Position numbers and translations under genes: made by a program | Part shown: piece after piece, positions 18,801-26,381 of the stretch | How positions within the stretch are numbered: position 1 is the stretch's first letter | How the letters are laid out: every line of letters starts with the position of its first letter | Assembly (NCBI GenBank): GCA_902168105.1 | Contig: CABHOY010000026.1 | Span: 124,001-188,000 of the forward strand | Length of the DNA stretch: 64,000 nt | Source: an uncultured Flavihumibacter sp. | GTDB lineage: Bacteria > Bacteroidota > Bacteroidia > Chitinophagales > Chitinophagaceae | Reading direction: 5' to 3' | Notes under the pieces: model-generated | What the model saw: only the letters and a program-made list of their open reading frames with translations | Database searches by the model: none | What the model was told of the DNA's origin: nothing

Positions 18801-19909
18801 ACGTCATCGTAGGGTAGGCTGTTAGCAGCAAATAACTGATGCTGGTATAAGGGAAATTTAACAATGTTCTCGTGGTAATAACAGATCCCTTTCTTATAGG
18901 TACCGATCCATATAATACCGGTGTTATCGCGGTACAATGCGTTGATACTATTTTGGCTCAGACTCTTAGGATTTTCACTGTTATTGACGAGGTATTGTAT
19001 GGATTGTTTTTGTTTATCGATGATGTTCAATCCTCCGTGATCTGTTCCTATCCAGATCAGGCCCTGATTGTCCTGTACGACGCCGCGTACGATATTGGTG
19101 TTAAGCTTTATCGTGCCGGTATTCTGATTATAATGTGTAAAGCTTGCTGTACGCTGATTATAGTAATAAACACCTTGTACGTCAGAATTACTGAAGATCC
19201 AGAGATCGCCGTCCCTGTCTGACATCATCTGGTATTCCTGCTGGTCGCTACGGCCATTCTGTTCGGGCATCTGTACCTGGTGAACGACCTGGTGGCTGCG
19301 GTCGTCTAATTTTTGCAACAGGCCGTCAGCATGCAGTACCCAGATGTTCCCCGAAGGATCTTCTGCGATAGAAGAGACGGGGCTGTTTGTACTTTCTGCA
19401 AATGGGACTTTTATTGTTTTATGTGTAGCGGACATATAACCAAACAGGCCATTCTTCGGCATAACAAACCAGTACATGCCTGTTTTGTCTTTCAGGATCT
19501 GCCCTACAGAATCGCCGGGAATACCATATTGCCTGAGTGTGGGCCGGGTATCGCGTTGAAAGTTGCCTTTGTCAGGATGATAGATGTTTTGTCCGTTGCG
19601 GTGTGTGACCCATAGCAGGCCATCAGGGCCTTCCATGAGACTAGCTATGAAATTATCGGAAAGGGTGGTGGAATCGCTTAACGCCTGGCGGAACACTTTG
19701 AAATTGTACCCGTCGTAGCGGTTCAGGCCAGACATGGTACCAAACCACATAAAGCCGCGACTGTCTTTCAGAATACAATTGACCTGGTTTGCTGAAAGAC
19801 CCTGGGTAATATCTATCCTGGTCAGCTGATATTGCGACGAGCTTGTCTGGCCATGCAGCAAAGTAGTTAGAAACACCAGCAGGAATAGAATAAATAGTTT
19901 TTTGTTCAC
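15824..19909 (-). CDS. Hybrid two-component system (HTCS) regulator
   Basis: 1361 residues starting at GTG 19909. A signal peptide (about 1-22) leads into a periplasmic sensor of two beta-propellers made of many WFGT/WIGT-type repeats (about 25-700), then a Y_Y_Y domain and one membrane helix (about 808-828). The cytoplasmic part has a HisKA domain with His866 in HEFRTPL, an ATPase domain with DTGIGIP and GSGIGLS, a receiver domain with phospho-acceptor Asp1163 in SDVNMPEMDG, and a C-terminal AraC-type helix-turn-helix. Such proteins bind an oligosaccharide in the periplasm and activate utilisation genes directly. The flanking GH95 gene and the GH31-SusC-SusD operon 3 kb away are the likely targets. 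All signalling residues are present. Confidence 0.95.
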   Translation of the reverse strand: MNKKLFILFLLVFLTTLLHGQTSSSQYQLTRIDITQGLSANQVNCILKDSRGFMWFGTMSGLNRYDGYNFKVFRQALSDSTTLSDNFIASLMEGPDGLLWVTHRNGQNIYHPDKGNFQRDTRPTLRQYGIPGDSVGQILKDKTGMYWFVMPKNGLFGYMSATHKTIKVPFAESTNSPVSSIAEDPSGNIWVLHADGLLQKLDDRSHQVVHQVQMPEQNGRSDQQEYQMMSDRDGDLWIFSNSDVQGVYYYNQRTASFTHYNQNTGTIKLNTNIVRGVVQDNQGLIWIGTDHGGLNIIDKQKQSIQYLVNNSENPKSLSQNSINALYRDNTGIIWIGTYKKGICYYHENIVKFPLYQHQLFAANSLPYDDVNRFAEDANGNLWIGTNGGGLIYFDRTRNTFRQYLHDAGNTNTPSGNVIVSLWIDHAGKLWIGSYFGGLDCFDGSRFIHYKNDPANPNSLSDNSVWEIFEDSQQRLWVGTLGGGLNILDRATGSFRRFANGAPNSIRSPYVSAILEDRAGNIWIGTADGIDVMNKAGTFTHYGTVDKQPDGLSNKNVICLFEDSRGLIWIGTREGLNLYDPATKKISILRREAGLPDNTVLNILEDKDSTLWMSTANGVSNLSIRQQSGRYAFHFKNYDESDGLQGREFNENAALKTRKGELIFGGGNGFNLFYPHSIAINRTVPPIVLTDFQIFNKSMEPGEQINGHTLLQQSITQTQQITLKYRENVFSISFAALNYFHPEKNQYAYMLEGFNNEWLTTDGNLRKATYTNLDPGEYTFRVKASNNDGVWTPTPLELHITVLPPFWRTPLAFVLYALLIIGALILARRVVLERERLRSRIEQEKQEAQRIHELDALKIRFFTNVSHEFRTPLSLIITPLEKMLSKGLENNIQQQLVLVQRNARRLLNLVNQLLDFRKMEVQEIKLYTTEGDIVAFIKELTTSFSDLSEKKQIHLDFHSSIKELNMLYDPDKIEKIIFNLLSNAFKFTPEQGNISVDVQLQQGSVLAIMVKDTGIGIPLEQQDRIFERFFQHDIPGSMVNQGSGIGLSITREFVKLHGGTITVDSAPGMGSCFSILIPVQGISGKPVTTQPETTAIMSAAPVRETTTLVYTGKKPVLLLIEDSEDFRFYLKDNLSAHFHIIDAPNGQAGWNILQHTIPNMVVSDVNMPEMDGLELCRRIRQQQKLAHLPVILLTARASEEDQLEALDNGATDYITKPFNYEVLLSRIRNIITQQVSLKKSFQQHIEAHPEEIAISSQDEHFIQQALQIVEKNISNPDFSVEELSRELHMSRVSAYKKLLSLTGKTPLEFIRSIRLKRAAQLLGKSQLTVAEVAYEVGFNNPKYFAKYFKLEYGVLPSAYKNT

Positions 19910-19984
19910 TTGTACGATTAACGCGGATATATAATTTTAAATGTCTGTTCTACAATATAGAATCTCTGCCGTAAATAAAAAAAG

Positions 19985-20008
19985 AAAGGTCGAAAGAATT
20001 CGACCTTT
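19985..20008 (-). terminator. Minus-strand terminator upstream of the HTCS gene
   Basis: A perfect 10-bp stem (19985-19994 with 19999-20008) with an AGAA loop is followed on the minus strand by CTTTTTTTATTT. It cannot serve the HTCS gene, which starts downstream of it, so it implies a separate short minus-strand transcript between here and about 20330. Confidence 0.75.
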
Positions 20009-20121
20009 GTGCTAAAATTCCACGTTATGGTACTCAGGTCCATAAAAAGTTTAGCGTTTGCTTATAATGAGTTTATTTCTATTATGATGAAATTTTCAGG
20101 GTTTATGAGCTTAAATTAACA

Positions 20122-20259
20122 TTAACGTTTTCCGGGATCATCATTCTTCACGTAGACAGGAGGTAAATCGGCGCCCGGACCCGGTGATATATGATTTACA
20201 GGACAAATGTAATGCCCCCATGAGTGATAACCAAAGGTTTGTTTGGTTTTTTTGCGCAA
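20122..20259 (-). CDS. Candidate small protein between HTCS and GH95
   Basis: 45 codons on the minus strand from TTG 20259 to TAA 20122-20124. The peptide begins with a basic RKKTKQ stretch and continues with GYHSWGHYICPVNHISPG, then Pro- and Asp-rich sequence ending DDPGKR. It looks like a natural protein end rather than a random frame. An AGGA-like sequence lies about 12 bases before the TTG, and the minus-strand terminator at 19985-20008 follows 113 bases later. A competing frame starting at ATG 20269 (42 codons) gives a less protein-like sequence. The function is unknown. Confidence 0.4.
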   Translation of the reverse strand: MRKKTKQTFGYHSWGHYICPVNHISPGPGADLPPVYVKNDDPGKR

Positions 20260-20326
20260 TCGTTTGCATTTCCTTTTAAAAAGGCTAAACTTGTTAATTC
20301 TATAATAATTTCATTCTTTCACGGTT

Positions 20327-22813
20327 ATGAATAGAACAGGTCTCATATTACTGCTTTGTACTGGGTTTGCAGGTCACCTACGGGCGCAGCAACCCGATAA
20401 TAAACTGAAGTTATGGTATAACGAGCCAGCGGCTGAATGGTCCCAGGCATTGCCGTTAGGTAATGGCAGGCTGGGCGCTATGGTATTCGGTGGCGTCGGC
20501 GATGAGTTGATCCAACTCAATGAAGCAACTTTATGGTCCGGCGGCCCGGTGAACAATAACATCAATCCTGGTGCTGCCGCATACCTGCCTGCTGTGAGAG
20601 ATGCATTGTTCAAAGAGAAATACCATGAAGCAGATAGTTTGCTGCGCAAAATGCAGGGCGCCTATTCGCAGTCATTTCTCCCGTTAGGTGATGTACGTAT
20701 CCATCAGTTGCTGAAAGATACCGCTACGAAGCAATATTACCGTGACCTCGATATAGCCAATGCAAAAGCCACTACCCGTTTCACCAGTGGTGGTGTGATG
20801 TATACAAGGGAGATGTTTATCTCTGCTCCCGATCAGGTTATTGTGATACGTCTTAAAGCAAATAAAAAGGGACGGTTAAATTTCACTGCATCGAGCTCCA
20901 GTCAGCTGAGATATAAAAATGTAGTGACCGGGAAAAAGGAAATAGCAATGAAAGGAAAGGCGCCTTCACAAGTTGATCCTAATTATGTAAACTATAACAA
21001 AGAACCGATCAAATATGATATACCAGGCAGTTGTAATGGTATGCGTTATGAACTACGTATGCGCGCTGTTAGTCCCGATGGTATTATTACAACTGATACT
21101 TCCGGTATTACAGTAAAGAATGCCACGGAGGTTACATTGTTATTAACTGCGGCTACCAGTTTTAACGGATATAATAAATGCCCGGACAGTGAAGGTGCAG
21201 ATGAAACTGCACTCGTCAACGGATATCTCAAAAAAGCGGCTGTGTTCTCTTATGATAATTTACTGAAACGTCATCAGCAGGATTATCGTTCTTTCTTTAA
21301 TCGTGTGTCTTTCCGCCTCGATGGAGATGATCAGAGTACATTGCCTACAGACGAAAGATTGCGGCGTTATACTGCAGGAGGGAAAGATGCTGCATTGGAA
21401 AGTCTTTATTTCCAGTTTGGTCGTTACCTGCTAATCTCCAGTTCACGTACATTGTCTGCTCCTGCTAATTTGCAGGGTATCTGGAATAAAGAACTACGCG
21501 CACCATGGAGTTCGAACTATACCATCAACATTAACACAGAAATGAATTACTGGCCGGCGGAAGTGTGTAACCTGATGGAAATGCAGCAGCCATTGTACCA
21601 GTTGTTAAAGGAACTATCTGTTACCGGAGAACATACTGCACGTAAATTCTATAATGCCCGGGGATGGGTAGCACACCATAATACGGATATATGGGCGATC
21701 TCCAATCCCGTTGGTGATAATGGTAAGGGAGACCCGCAGTGGGCTAACTGGATGATGGGAGGTAATTGGTTATGTCAGTTCTTATGGCAACATTACTGTT
21801 ATACCGGCGATGAAAAGTTCCTGCGTGATACCGCATATCCCATTATGAGATCTGCTGCACTTTTCAGCCTCGACTGGCTGGTAAAAGATCCTGCTTCCGG
21901 ATATCTTGTGACTGCTCCTGCTACTTCTCCTGAGAATATGTTCGTATTGGAAAATGGAACACGCGAAGCGGTCGCTATTGCCAGTACAATGGATATGACT
22001 GTTATTCGTGAGTTGTTCGGTAATGTGATCAAGGCCGGTGAAGTATTAAAAGTAGATAATGCGCTGCGGGACTCTTTGCAGGTAGCTGCAGACCGTCTGT
22101 ATCCTTTTAAGATCGGCAAAGATGGTAGTCTGCAGGAATGGTATAAAGACTGGCCATCCGCAGAAGTAGAACATCGTCATATCTCGCATTTATATGGCCT
22201 CTTTCCCGGCGATCAGATCTCACCATCTGCAACACCTGAACTGGCGAATGCCGCAAAACGTACACTGGAGATCAGAGGCGATGGTGGCACGGGTTGGAGC
22301 AAAGCCTGGAAGATCAATACCTGGGCCAGACTGGAAGATGGGAACCATGCATATAAATTGCTCCGCGAACTGCTTACACTTACCGGCAAAGGTTCCATAG
22401 ATATGCATGATGCAGGTGGCACTTACGCCAATTTGTTTTGCGCACATCCGCCTTTCCAGATTGACGGTAATTTCGGCGGTACTTCCGGTATTGCACAAAT
22501 GCTGCTGAACGGACAGTCAAATATGGTACATTTGCTGCCTGCTATCCCTGATAGCTGGGCTGGCGGTGAAGTAAAAGGATTACTGGCTTATGGTGGCAAT
22601 ACCATCGATATGAGCTGGAAAGACGGTAAGATCAGCAAAGTAACAGTGCATGCAACGAAAGGAGGAACATGTTACCTATTATCAAAACATCGCCTGAAAG
22701 CTACCGGTAATGCGCAGCTTGCGCCAATGAAACCTAAAGATCCATCCGCAGGTTATCCTTATGCACTGAAGACAAACGCCGGTGGCGTATATACTTTGCA
22801 GGGAGCAGAATAA
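20327..22813 (+). CDS. Glycoside hydrolase family 95, probable alpha-L-fucosidase
   Basis: 828 residues with a signal peptide (about 1-20, ending RAQ). The N-terminal beta-domain opens with LKLWYNEPAAEWSQALPLGNG, the family hallmark, and includes NEATLWSGGP. The (alpha/alpha)6 barrel has the active-site region INTEMNYWPAE (residues 402-412, with Asn403 and Asn407), a candidate acid Glu536 in TSPENMF, and Asp713 in PFQIDGNFGG. GH95 enzymes invert alpha-1,2-linked L-fucose or L-galactose, for example on xyloglucan side chains. The gene is divergent from the HTCS and 23 bases upstream of the ATP-grasp gene. The length and motifs are complete. Confidence 0.93.
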   Translation: MNRTGLILLLCTGFAGHLRAQQPDNKLKLWYNEPAAEWSQALPLGNGRLGAMVFGGVGDELIQLNEATLWSGGPVNNNINPGAAAYLPAVRDALFKEKYHEADSLLRKMQGAYSQSFLPLGDVRIHQLLKDTATKQYYRDLDIANAKATTRFTSGGVMYTREMFISAPDQVIVIRLKANKKGRLNFTASSSSQLRYKNVVTGKKEIAMKGKAPSQVDPNYVNYNKEPIKYDIPGSCNGMRYELRMRAVSPDGIITTDTSGITVKNATEVTLLLTAATSFNGYNKCPDSEGADETALVNGYLKKAAVFSYDNLLKRHQQDYRSFFNRVSFRLDGDDQSTLPTDERLRRYTAGGKDAALESLYFQFGRYLLISSSRTLSAPANLQGIWNKELRAPWSSNYTININTEMNYWPAEVCNLMEMQQPLYQLLKELSVTGEHTARKFYNARGWVAHHNTDIWAISNPVGDNGKGDPQWANWMMGGNWLCQFLWQHYCYTGDEKFLRDTAYPIMRSAALFSLDWLVKDPASGYLVTAPATSPENMFVLENGTREAVAIASTMDMTVIRELFGNVIKAGEVLKVDNALRDSLQVAADRLYPFKIGKDGSLQEWYKDWPSAEVEHRHISHLYGLFPGDQISPSATPELANAAKRTLEIRGDGGTGWSKAWKINTWARLEDGNHAYKLLRELLTLTGKGSIDMHDAGGTYANLFCAHPPFQIDGNFGGTSGIAQMLLNGQSNMVHLLPAIPDSWAGGEVKGLLAYGGNTIDMSWKDGKISKVTVHATKGGTCYLLSKHRLKATGNAQLAPMKPKDPSAGYPYALKTNAGGVYTLQGAE

Positions 22814-22836
22814 CGATAAACGGAAAACAGATCACT

Positions 22837-23724
22837 ATGCCAGAAAATAAGAAATTAGCGCTCATATGCGAAGATCCTGCCAACCTGTTTGAGATGGCAA
22901 GGAATGAAGATAAAAAACTCCTCGAAACGCTTAACGCTCAAGGCTGGGCCGCAGAGGCAAAGGATTGGAAAGATCAGGCGGCTGACTGGTCTTCTTACGG
23001 TCTCGTGATCCTGAAATCGCCTTATGATTATCATAACAGGCTGGAAGAGTTCAGGGCATGGCTACATAAACTATCTGCATTGGGCGTACAGTTACTGAAC
23101 CCGGTAGAAACAGTGTTATGGAATGCAGACAAACATTACCTGAAGGAGATAAACGACGCAGGATTTTATATCATTCCATCTGTATTCCTTGAGAAAGATA
23201 TTCCGACTGATCTGAACGGGTTATTCGAACGCCTGGGTACGGACAAGATTATCGTAAAACCTTGCGTAAGCGGTGGTTCAAAGAATACTTTTACATTGGT
23301 AAAAGGTGAACCGGGATTGGCTGAACATCCGCTGAATGCACTGTTACAACAGGAAGCATTTATTGCACAACCGTTCTTACCGCAGATCCATGCAGGGGAA
23401 TGGTCATTGATCTTCTTCGGTGGCCGCTTCAGTCATGCGATAGTGAAAAGGCCGAAAGAAGGTGATTTCCGCGTACAGCCACAATACGGCGCAACTATTA
23501 GTAGCGCACTGGCTGGTTCTGCTGTGATAGAAGATGCGACAATGATAGTACAGCGTTTTGCCGGAGATGCTTTATATACCCGCGTGGATGGTGTAATGGT
23601 AGATGGAAGGCTGGCGCTAATGGAACTGGAACTGATAGAGCCTTTGCTATACGTAGCATTTGAAGAAAAGAGCCTTGATAACTATATAAGGGCGCTGAAT
23701 AAAAAAATGAAGGCTGTCAGCTGA
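22837..23724 (+). CDS. ATP-grasp (RimK/glutathione-synthetase-like) enzyme
   Basis: 295 residues, cytoplasmic. Recognisable pieces are an N-terminal Rossmann-like part (SYGLVILKSPYDYHNRL), LLNPVETVLWNADKHYL at the start of the ATP-grasp fold, the KIIVKPCVSGGSKNTF nucleotide-binding strand and loop, and the metal-binding strand LALMELELIEPLLY. Related proteins include the cycloserine-pathway ATP-grasp enzyme and many uncharacterised homologues that join a carboxylate to an amine or thiol. It follows GH95 by 23 bases, so it is probably co-transcribed, although no link to fucose metabolism is evident. A terminator closes the unit. Confidence 0.85.
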   Translation: MPENKKLALICEDPANLFEMARNEDKKLLETLNAQGWAAEAKDWKDQAADWSSYGLVILKSPYDYHNRLEEFRAWLHKLSALGVQLLNPVETVLWNADKHYLKEINDAGFYIIPSVFLEKDIPTDLNGLFERLGTDKIIVKPCVSGGSKNTFTLVKGEPGLAEHPLNALLQQEAFIAQPFLPQIHAGEWSLIFFGGRFSHAIVKRPKEGDFRVQPQYGATISSALAGSAVIEDATMIVQRFAGDALYTRVDGVMVDGRLALMELELIEPLLYVAFEEKSLDNYIRALNKKMKAVS

Positions 23725-23744
23725 TATTTTCTTTTACTTATTTC

Positions 23745-23777
23745 AAAGGCAGGTTGTAAAGGCGACCTGCCTTTTTT
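23745..23777 (+). terminator. Terminator of the GH95/ATP-grasp unit
   Basis: A perfect 10-bp stem (23745-23754 with 23765-23774) ends in a run of T at 23772-23777, 20 bases after the stop codon. Confidence 0.85.
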
Positions 23778-23861
23778 GTTGCCGAAAAACTGAAAACAGC
23801 CGCAAAAAGGAGCAATTAATGACCTTCAATCCCTTATGGACAGGCAGTTTTCTCGGTCCGT

Positions 23862-23980
23862 CCATATCACTTCACCGTCATCTCCATATCATTTTAGGCT
23901 CATCTCTATATCGAAAGGATATACATATGACGGTAAAGTGACGGCCAGATGACGGTTACGCGATATGGAGATATAGAGAT
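23862..23980. repeat. Nested direct and inverted repeat block
   Basis: This non-coding block holds several related repeats. A 15-bp inverted repeat with one mismatch joins 23867-23881 and 23927-23941. ATCTCCATATC (23880-23890) is the exact complement of 23962-23972, and ATCTCTATATC (23902-23912) is the exact complement of 23970-23980. CCATATCA occurs at 23862-23869 and 23884-23891. A short hairpin TATATC/GATATA (23907-23912 with 23918-23923) sits in the centre. The parts can fold in alternative, mutually exclusive ways, as in REP-like elements or a structured RNA. Confidence 0.6.
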
Positions 23981-24094
23981 TTGAACCTGAACACAAAGGG
24001 TTTGGATGGAAATTATTTGCCAGAGTCATGTATTTCTGTTAAATTCATAATAACTATTGAAAATTCCGTTAACACCTGAAAACCAAAACATTTT

Positions 24095-24664
24095 ATGGCA
24101 AGAGCTAAGAATAATCTCCTGTTAACCCAGGTATCCGGTACCATAGGAAAACAACTCACAGTAAGCCAAAGGGGAGGGCAAGCCATCCTTAGTAAGGCAA
24201 AGGAAAAGAAGGGAAAGCGGTACAAGTTTTCTCCCAAACAGCTGGACGTACAGTCAAAGTTTGCTAACGCAGCTGATTATGCCAGTGACGTGAAAGCTGA
24301 TCCTGACATGGTAGCCGCCTATATGGCCATTGCAAAACCAGGCCAGAATGCCAATAATCTGGCGATTAGAGACTTTTATAACGCTCCGGAGATCCATAGC
24401 TTTAAAGCCGATGGTTACACGGGAAAAGCTGGTCAGAAGATCCTTGTTCGCGCTACAGACGATTTCCGCGTTTACCAGGTCGTAGTGGCTATTTATTCAG
24501 CCTCGGGGACCCTGGTTGAAGAGGGGAACGCCTTACTGGGCAGAAATGGCATAGAATGGACGTATACGACCGTAAAAGATAATCGCAGTTATAAAGGGTA
24601 TAAGGTGAAAGCAATGGCGGAAGACTTGCCGGGCAATCAGACGTTTGAAGAGATTATTTTGTAA
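24095..24664 (+). CDS. Conserved-looking hypothetical protein (no family recognised)
   Basis: 189 residues from ATG 24095, without signal peptide or membrane segment. The N-terminal part (MARAKNNLLLTQVSG, then GKQLTVSQRGGQAIL) is basic and glycine-rich. Around residue 108-189 a beta-rich domain follows, with KILVRATDDFRVYQVVVAIY and LVEEGNA. This plan, a short basic leader with a repeated Gln-Arg-Gly motif followed by a beta-sandwich, resembles proteins seen across Bacteroidota genomes with no assigned role. The gene stands alone between the repeat block and the next small gene. Confidence 0.65.
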   Translation: MARAKNNLLLTQVSGTIGKQLTVSQRGGQAILSKAKEKKGKRYKFSPKQLDVQSKFANAADYASDVKADPDMVAAYMAIAKPGQNANNLAIRDFYNAPEIHSFKADGYTGKAGQKILVRATDDFRVYQVVVAIYSASGTLVEEGNALLGRNGIEWTYTTVKDNRSYKGYKVKAMAEDLPGNQTFEEIIL

Positions 24665-24782
24665 AAACTTTAAGATATAGTTTCCCCAACACATCAGTAT
24701 CTTTTCTTAACATTGCGCTGCAAGCTGAATAACAGTGTTGCACTGTAGAACGTATGTCCGTTTATACCTTTAACCGAATGAA

Positions 24783-25184
24783 ATGGAACTATTTGCTTTT
24801 CTATTGTCTGTAGTGATGCTGCCTCAACAAACTAAAGACAGGATATATACGCATGAAGAGATCTTATGTTCTTACGTGTACTCTACAACCAGGCAATGGA
24901 CACTAGAACTAAAAGAGCAGGGGGCTTTTCATTTGAAGTATAGTAATGAGCGCTCGGGCGTCACTAAAAAAAAAGCATATACCGTTATCGGTACCTGGGT
25001 AAATAAAAATGATACGATCATACTTTCGGCTTCGCCCACGTTAATGAATGATTGCTATTTCCGAACCGCACAATTTGTAGCTGTAGGAGAAAACCTTAAA
25101 CTGGTTAGTGGTGGCAATGAATGTTTGCCGCAACTCTTTGAATATGGCATGCGGCTTAAAGCATGGGATGGACATATTTTTTAA
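24783..25184 (+). CDS. Hypothetical protein, possibly exported
   Basis: 133 residues from ATG 24783. The first 15 residues are hydrophobic (MELFAFLLSVVMLPQ) and may act as a signal peptide although no basic start is present. The rest is beta-rich with four cysteines and contains GTWVNKNDTIILSAS, which resembles the second strand pair of lipocalin-like domains. A weak promoter-like TTG-N22-TATACCTTTA lies just upstream. It reads as a small stress or envelope protein, but no family can be named. Confidence 0.55.
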   Translation: MELFAFLLSVVMLPQQTKDRIYTHEEILCSYVYSTTRQWTLELKEQGAFHLKYSNERSGVTKKKAYTVIGTWVNKNDTIILSASPTLMNDCYFRTAQFVAVGENLKLVSGGNECLPQLFEYGMRLKAWDGHIF

Positions 25185-25216
25185 ATAAACATGTATCTTC
25201 GGGACATTAACTATTA

Positions 25217-25594
25217 ATGCTGATGAAGATCTACCTGTATACTGCACTCGCTATCGTACTCCTGTCCCAGGCCGCTGTATTTTTTATTGACTTCACACCC
25301 ATGCAGGGATTGCTGGTGGCAGGGCTGATCACCTGTTGTTCCGTGATTAACTTTGTCCTTGCCTATACAACAGACTTCAGCAAACGGCTCCGTTTCCCGA
25401 AAAAGATCATCCGTCTTTCAGATAAGAGCATTGAACTTACCAATTTACGCGTAGGCGGTATGGGGCTGATACTGGCGCTGTTTGGAGTTTATTGTTTCTT
25501 CATGCTGAAAGCAAAAGCCATTGGTCTGGTCTTTATAGCTGCAGGCGTTAATTATATTTCATTTTTAAAAGTTGAAACACGTAAAGTAGTGTGA
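25217..25594 (+). CDS. Small integral membrane protein
   Basis: 125 residues from ATG 25217; ATG 25223 is equally possible. Four hydrophobic segments are visible (about residues 4-25, 29-50, 82-97 and 100-115), with a basic loop between the second and third (FSKRLRFPKKIIRLSDK). No motif is recognised. It is 32 bases after the previous gene and may share its transcript. Right after its stop lies the relic of a GMC oxidoreductase gene, so the neighbourhood has been rearranged. Confidence 0.6.
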   Translation: MLMKIYLYTALAIVLLSQAAVFFIDFTPMQGLLVAGLITCCSVINFVLAYTTDFSKRLRFPKKIIRLSDKSIELTNLRVGGMGLILALFGVYCFFMLKAKAIGLVFIAAGVNYISFLKVETRKVV

Positions 25595-25596
25595 AT

Positions 25597-25838
25597 CCCT
25601 TTAAACGTGATTCCTATCCTGGTATGGCTATTCATGAATGGAACGGGGCGTATGAGAAATGATCCCGCTACATCTATGTTCAACAAATGGAACCAGGTGC
25701 ATAGTGTGAGAAATTTCTTTGTGACGGATAGCGCTGTATGACCTCTTCAGCCTGTCAGAACCCGTCTCTGACCTACATGGCATTAACCGCACGTGCAGCT
25801 GATTATGCTGTAAAGAACTGAAACGGATGTCGTTATAA
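25597..25838 (+). pseudogene. Frameshifted 3' relic of a GMC-family oxidoreductase gene
   Basis: No open frame spans this stretch, but reading across frames recovers the C-terminal end of a GMC/gluconate-dehydrogenase-type flavoprotein. The segments are MAIHE (near 25630), then GTGRMRNDPATSMFNKWNQ and HSVRNFFVTDSA in a second frame (25641-25728), MTSSACQNPSLTYMALTARA in a third (25729-25788), and ELKRMSL with a final TAA at 25836-25838. Joining them needs a two-base change near 25632 and single-base changes near 25727 and 25815. The 5' 80-90 percent of the gene is absent. This is clearly non-functional. Confidence 0.8.
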
Positions 25839-25843
25839 ATAAA

Positions 25844-25866
25844 AGGAGCAGGTGTTGCCTGCTCCT
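25844..25866 (-). terminator. Terminator of the lipocalin-like lipoprotein gene
   Basis: A 9-bp stem (25844-25852 with 25858-25866) is followed on the minus strand by TTTTATTTATAA. It starts 9 bases after the stop of the minus-strand lipoprotein gene. It may instead be the old terminator of the GMC gene used in both directions. Confidence 0.7.
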
Positions 25867-25874
25867 CTCATATC

Positions 25875-26336
25875 TTAACGGATCCGTACGTACGTTTCTA
25901 TGATCTCATGATTGATGTTCAGACTATCGATCTTCTCAATACCATTCTGGATGATCGTATCCTTTTTGATCTGCATAACAAAAGAAAAATCTTTGTCTTC
26001 CCATTCCCTGTAGGTACAATATTCCAGATGCTCGCTATATACATCGTTCACCAGTGTGTAGGTGCCACTGCCTGAACCATATACCTTAGGTGAATCAGTC
26101 CCATGTTTCAGGTCATGCGTAAAGAATGCAAAGTAACTGTCATTGAATATTTTGATGGTTTCCTGTCCGGCGACAGGGGCGGTGATAGTCGTGTCTTTAT
26201 TTTCGACCGACTTTGCGCTGATCAGTTTCCAGGTACCGTTTAATGGTGACGTGGTTGATGCTGCTGACGGTTCTTTTTTCTCGTTGCAGGATAGCAATGA
26301 CGCCACTACAATGGCGATAAGCGGAATATATTTCAT
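25875..26336 (-). CDS. Lipocalin-like lipoprotein
   Basis: 153 residues. The lipobox is at LLSC, giving a lipid-anchored protein with a Ser/Thr-rich linker. The mature part begins LNGTWKLISAKSVEN, the usual first strand of small lipocalin-like domains of Bacteroidota. The central FNDSYFAFFTHD and the GSGTYTLVND strand also fit. The protein probably sits in the periplasm facing a membrane and binds a small hydrophobic ligand, but this is family-level inference. A perfect -7 element and a direct repeat lie upstream. Confidence 0.75.
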   Translation of the reverse strand: MKYIPLIAIVVASLLSCNEKKEPSAASTTSPLNGTWKLISAKSVENKDTTITAPVAGQETIKIFNDSYFAFFTHDLKHGTDSPKVYGSGSGTYTLVNDVYSEHLEYCTYREWEDKDFSFVMQIKKDTIIQNGIEKIDSLNINHEIIETYVRIR

Positions 26337-26356
26337 GGATTGAGATGATTTAGTAT

Positions 26357-26364
26357 CAAATATA
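26357..26364 (-). promoter_or_regulatory. -7 promoter element of the lipocalin-like lipoprotein
   Basis: On the minus strand TATATTTG (26364-26357) matches TAnnTTTG exactly, about 20 bases before ATG 26336. No TTG is found at the usual upstream distance; instead the direct repeat at 26382-26412 lies there. Confidence 0.5.
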
Positions 26365-26381
26365 GCGAATGGGGTAAAATC

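Noticed and set aside
20141..20269. 42-codon frame from ATG on the minus strand in the HTCS-GH95 gap
   Set aside because: It overlaps the preferred 45-codon frame in another phase. The ribosome-site-like AAGG is only two bases from its ATG and its peptide is less protein-like. It remains the main alternative.
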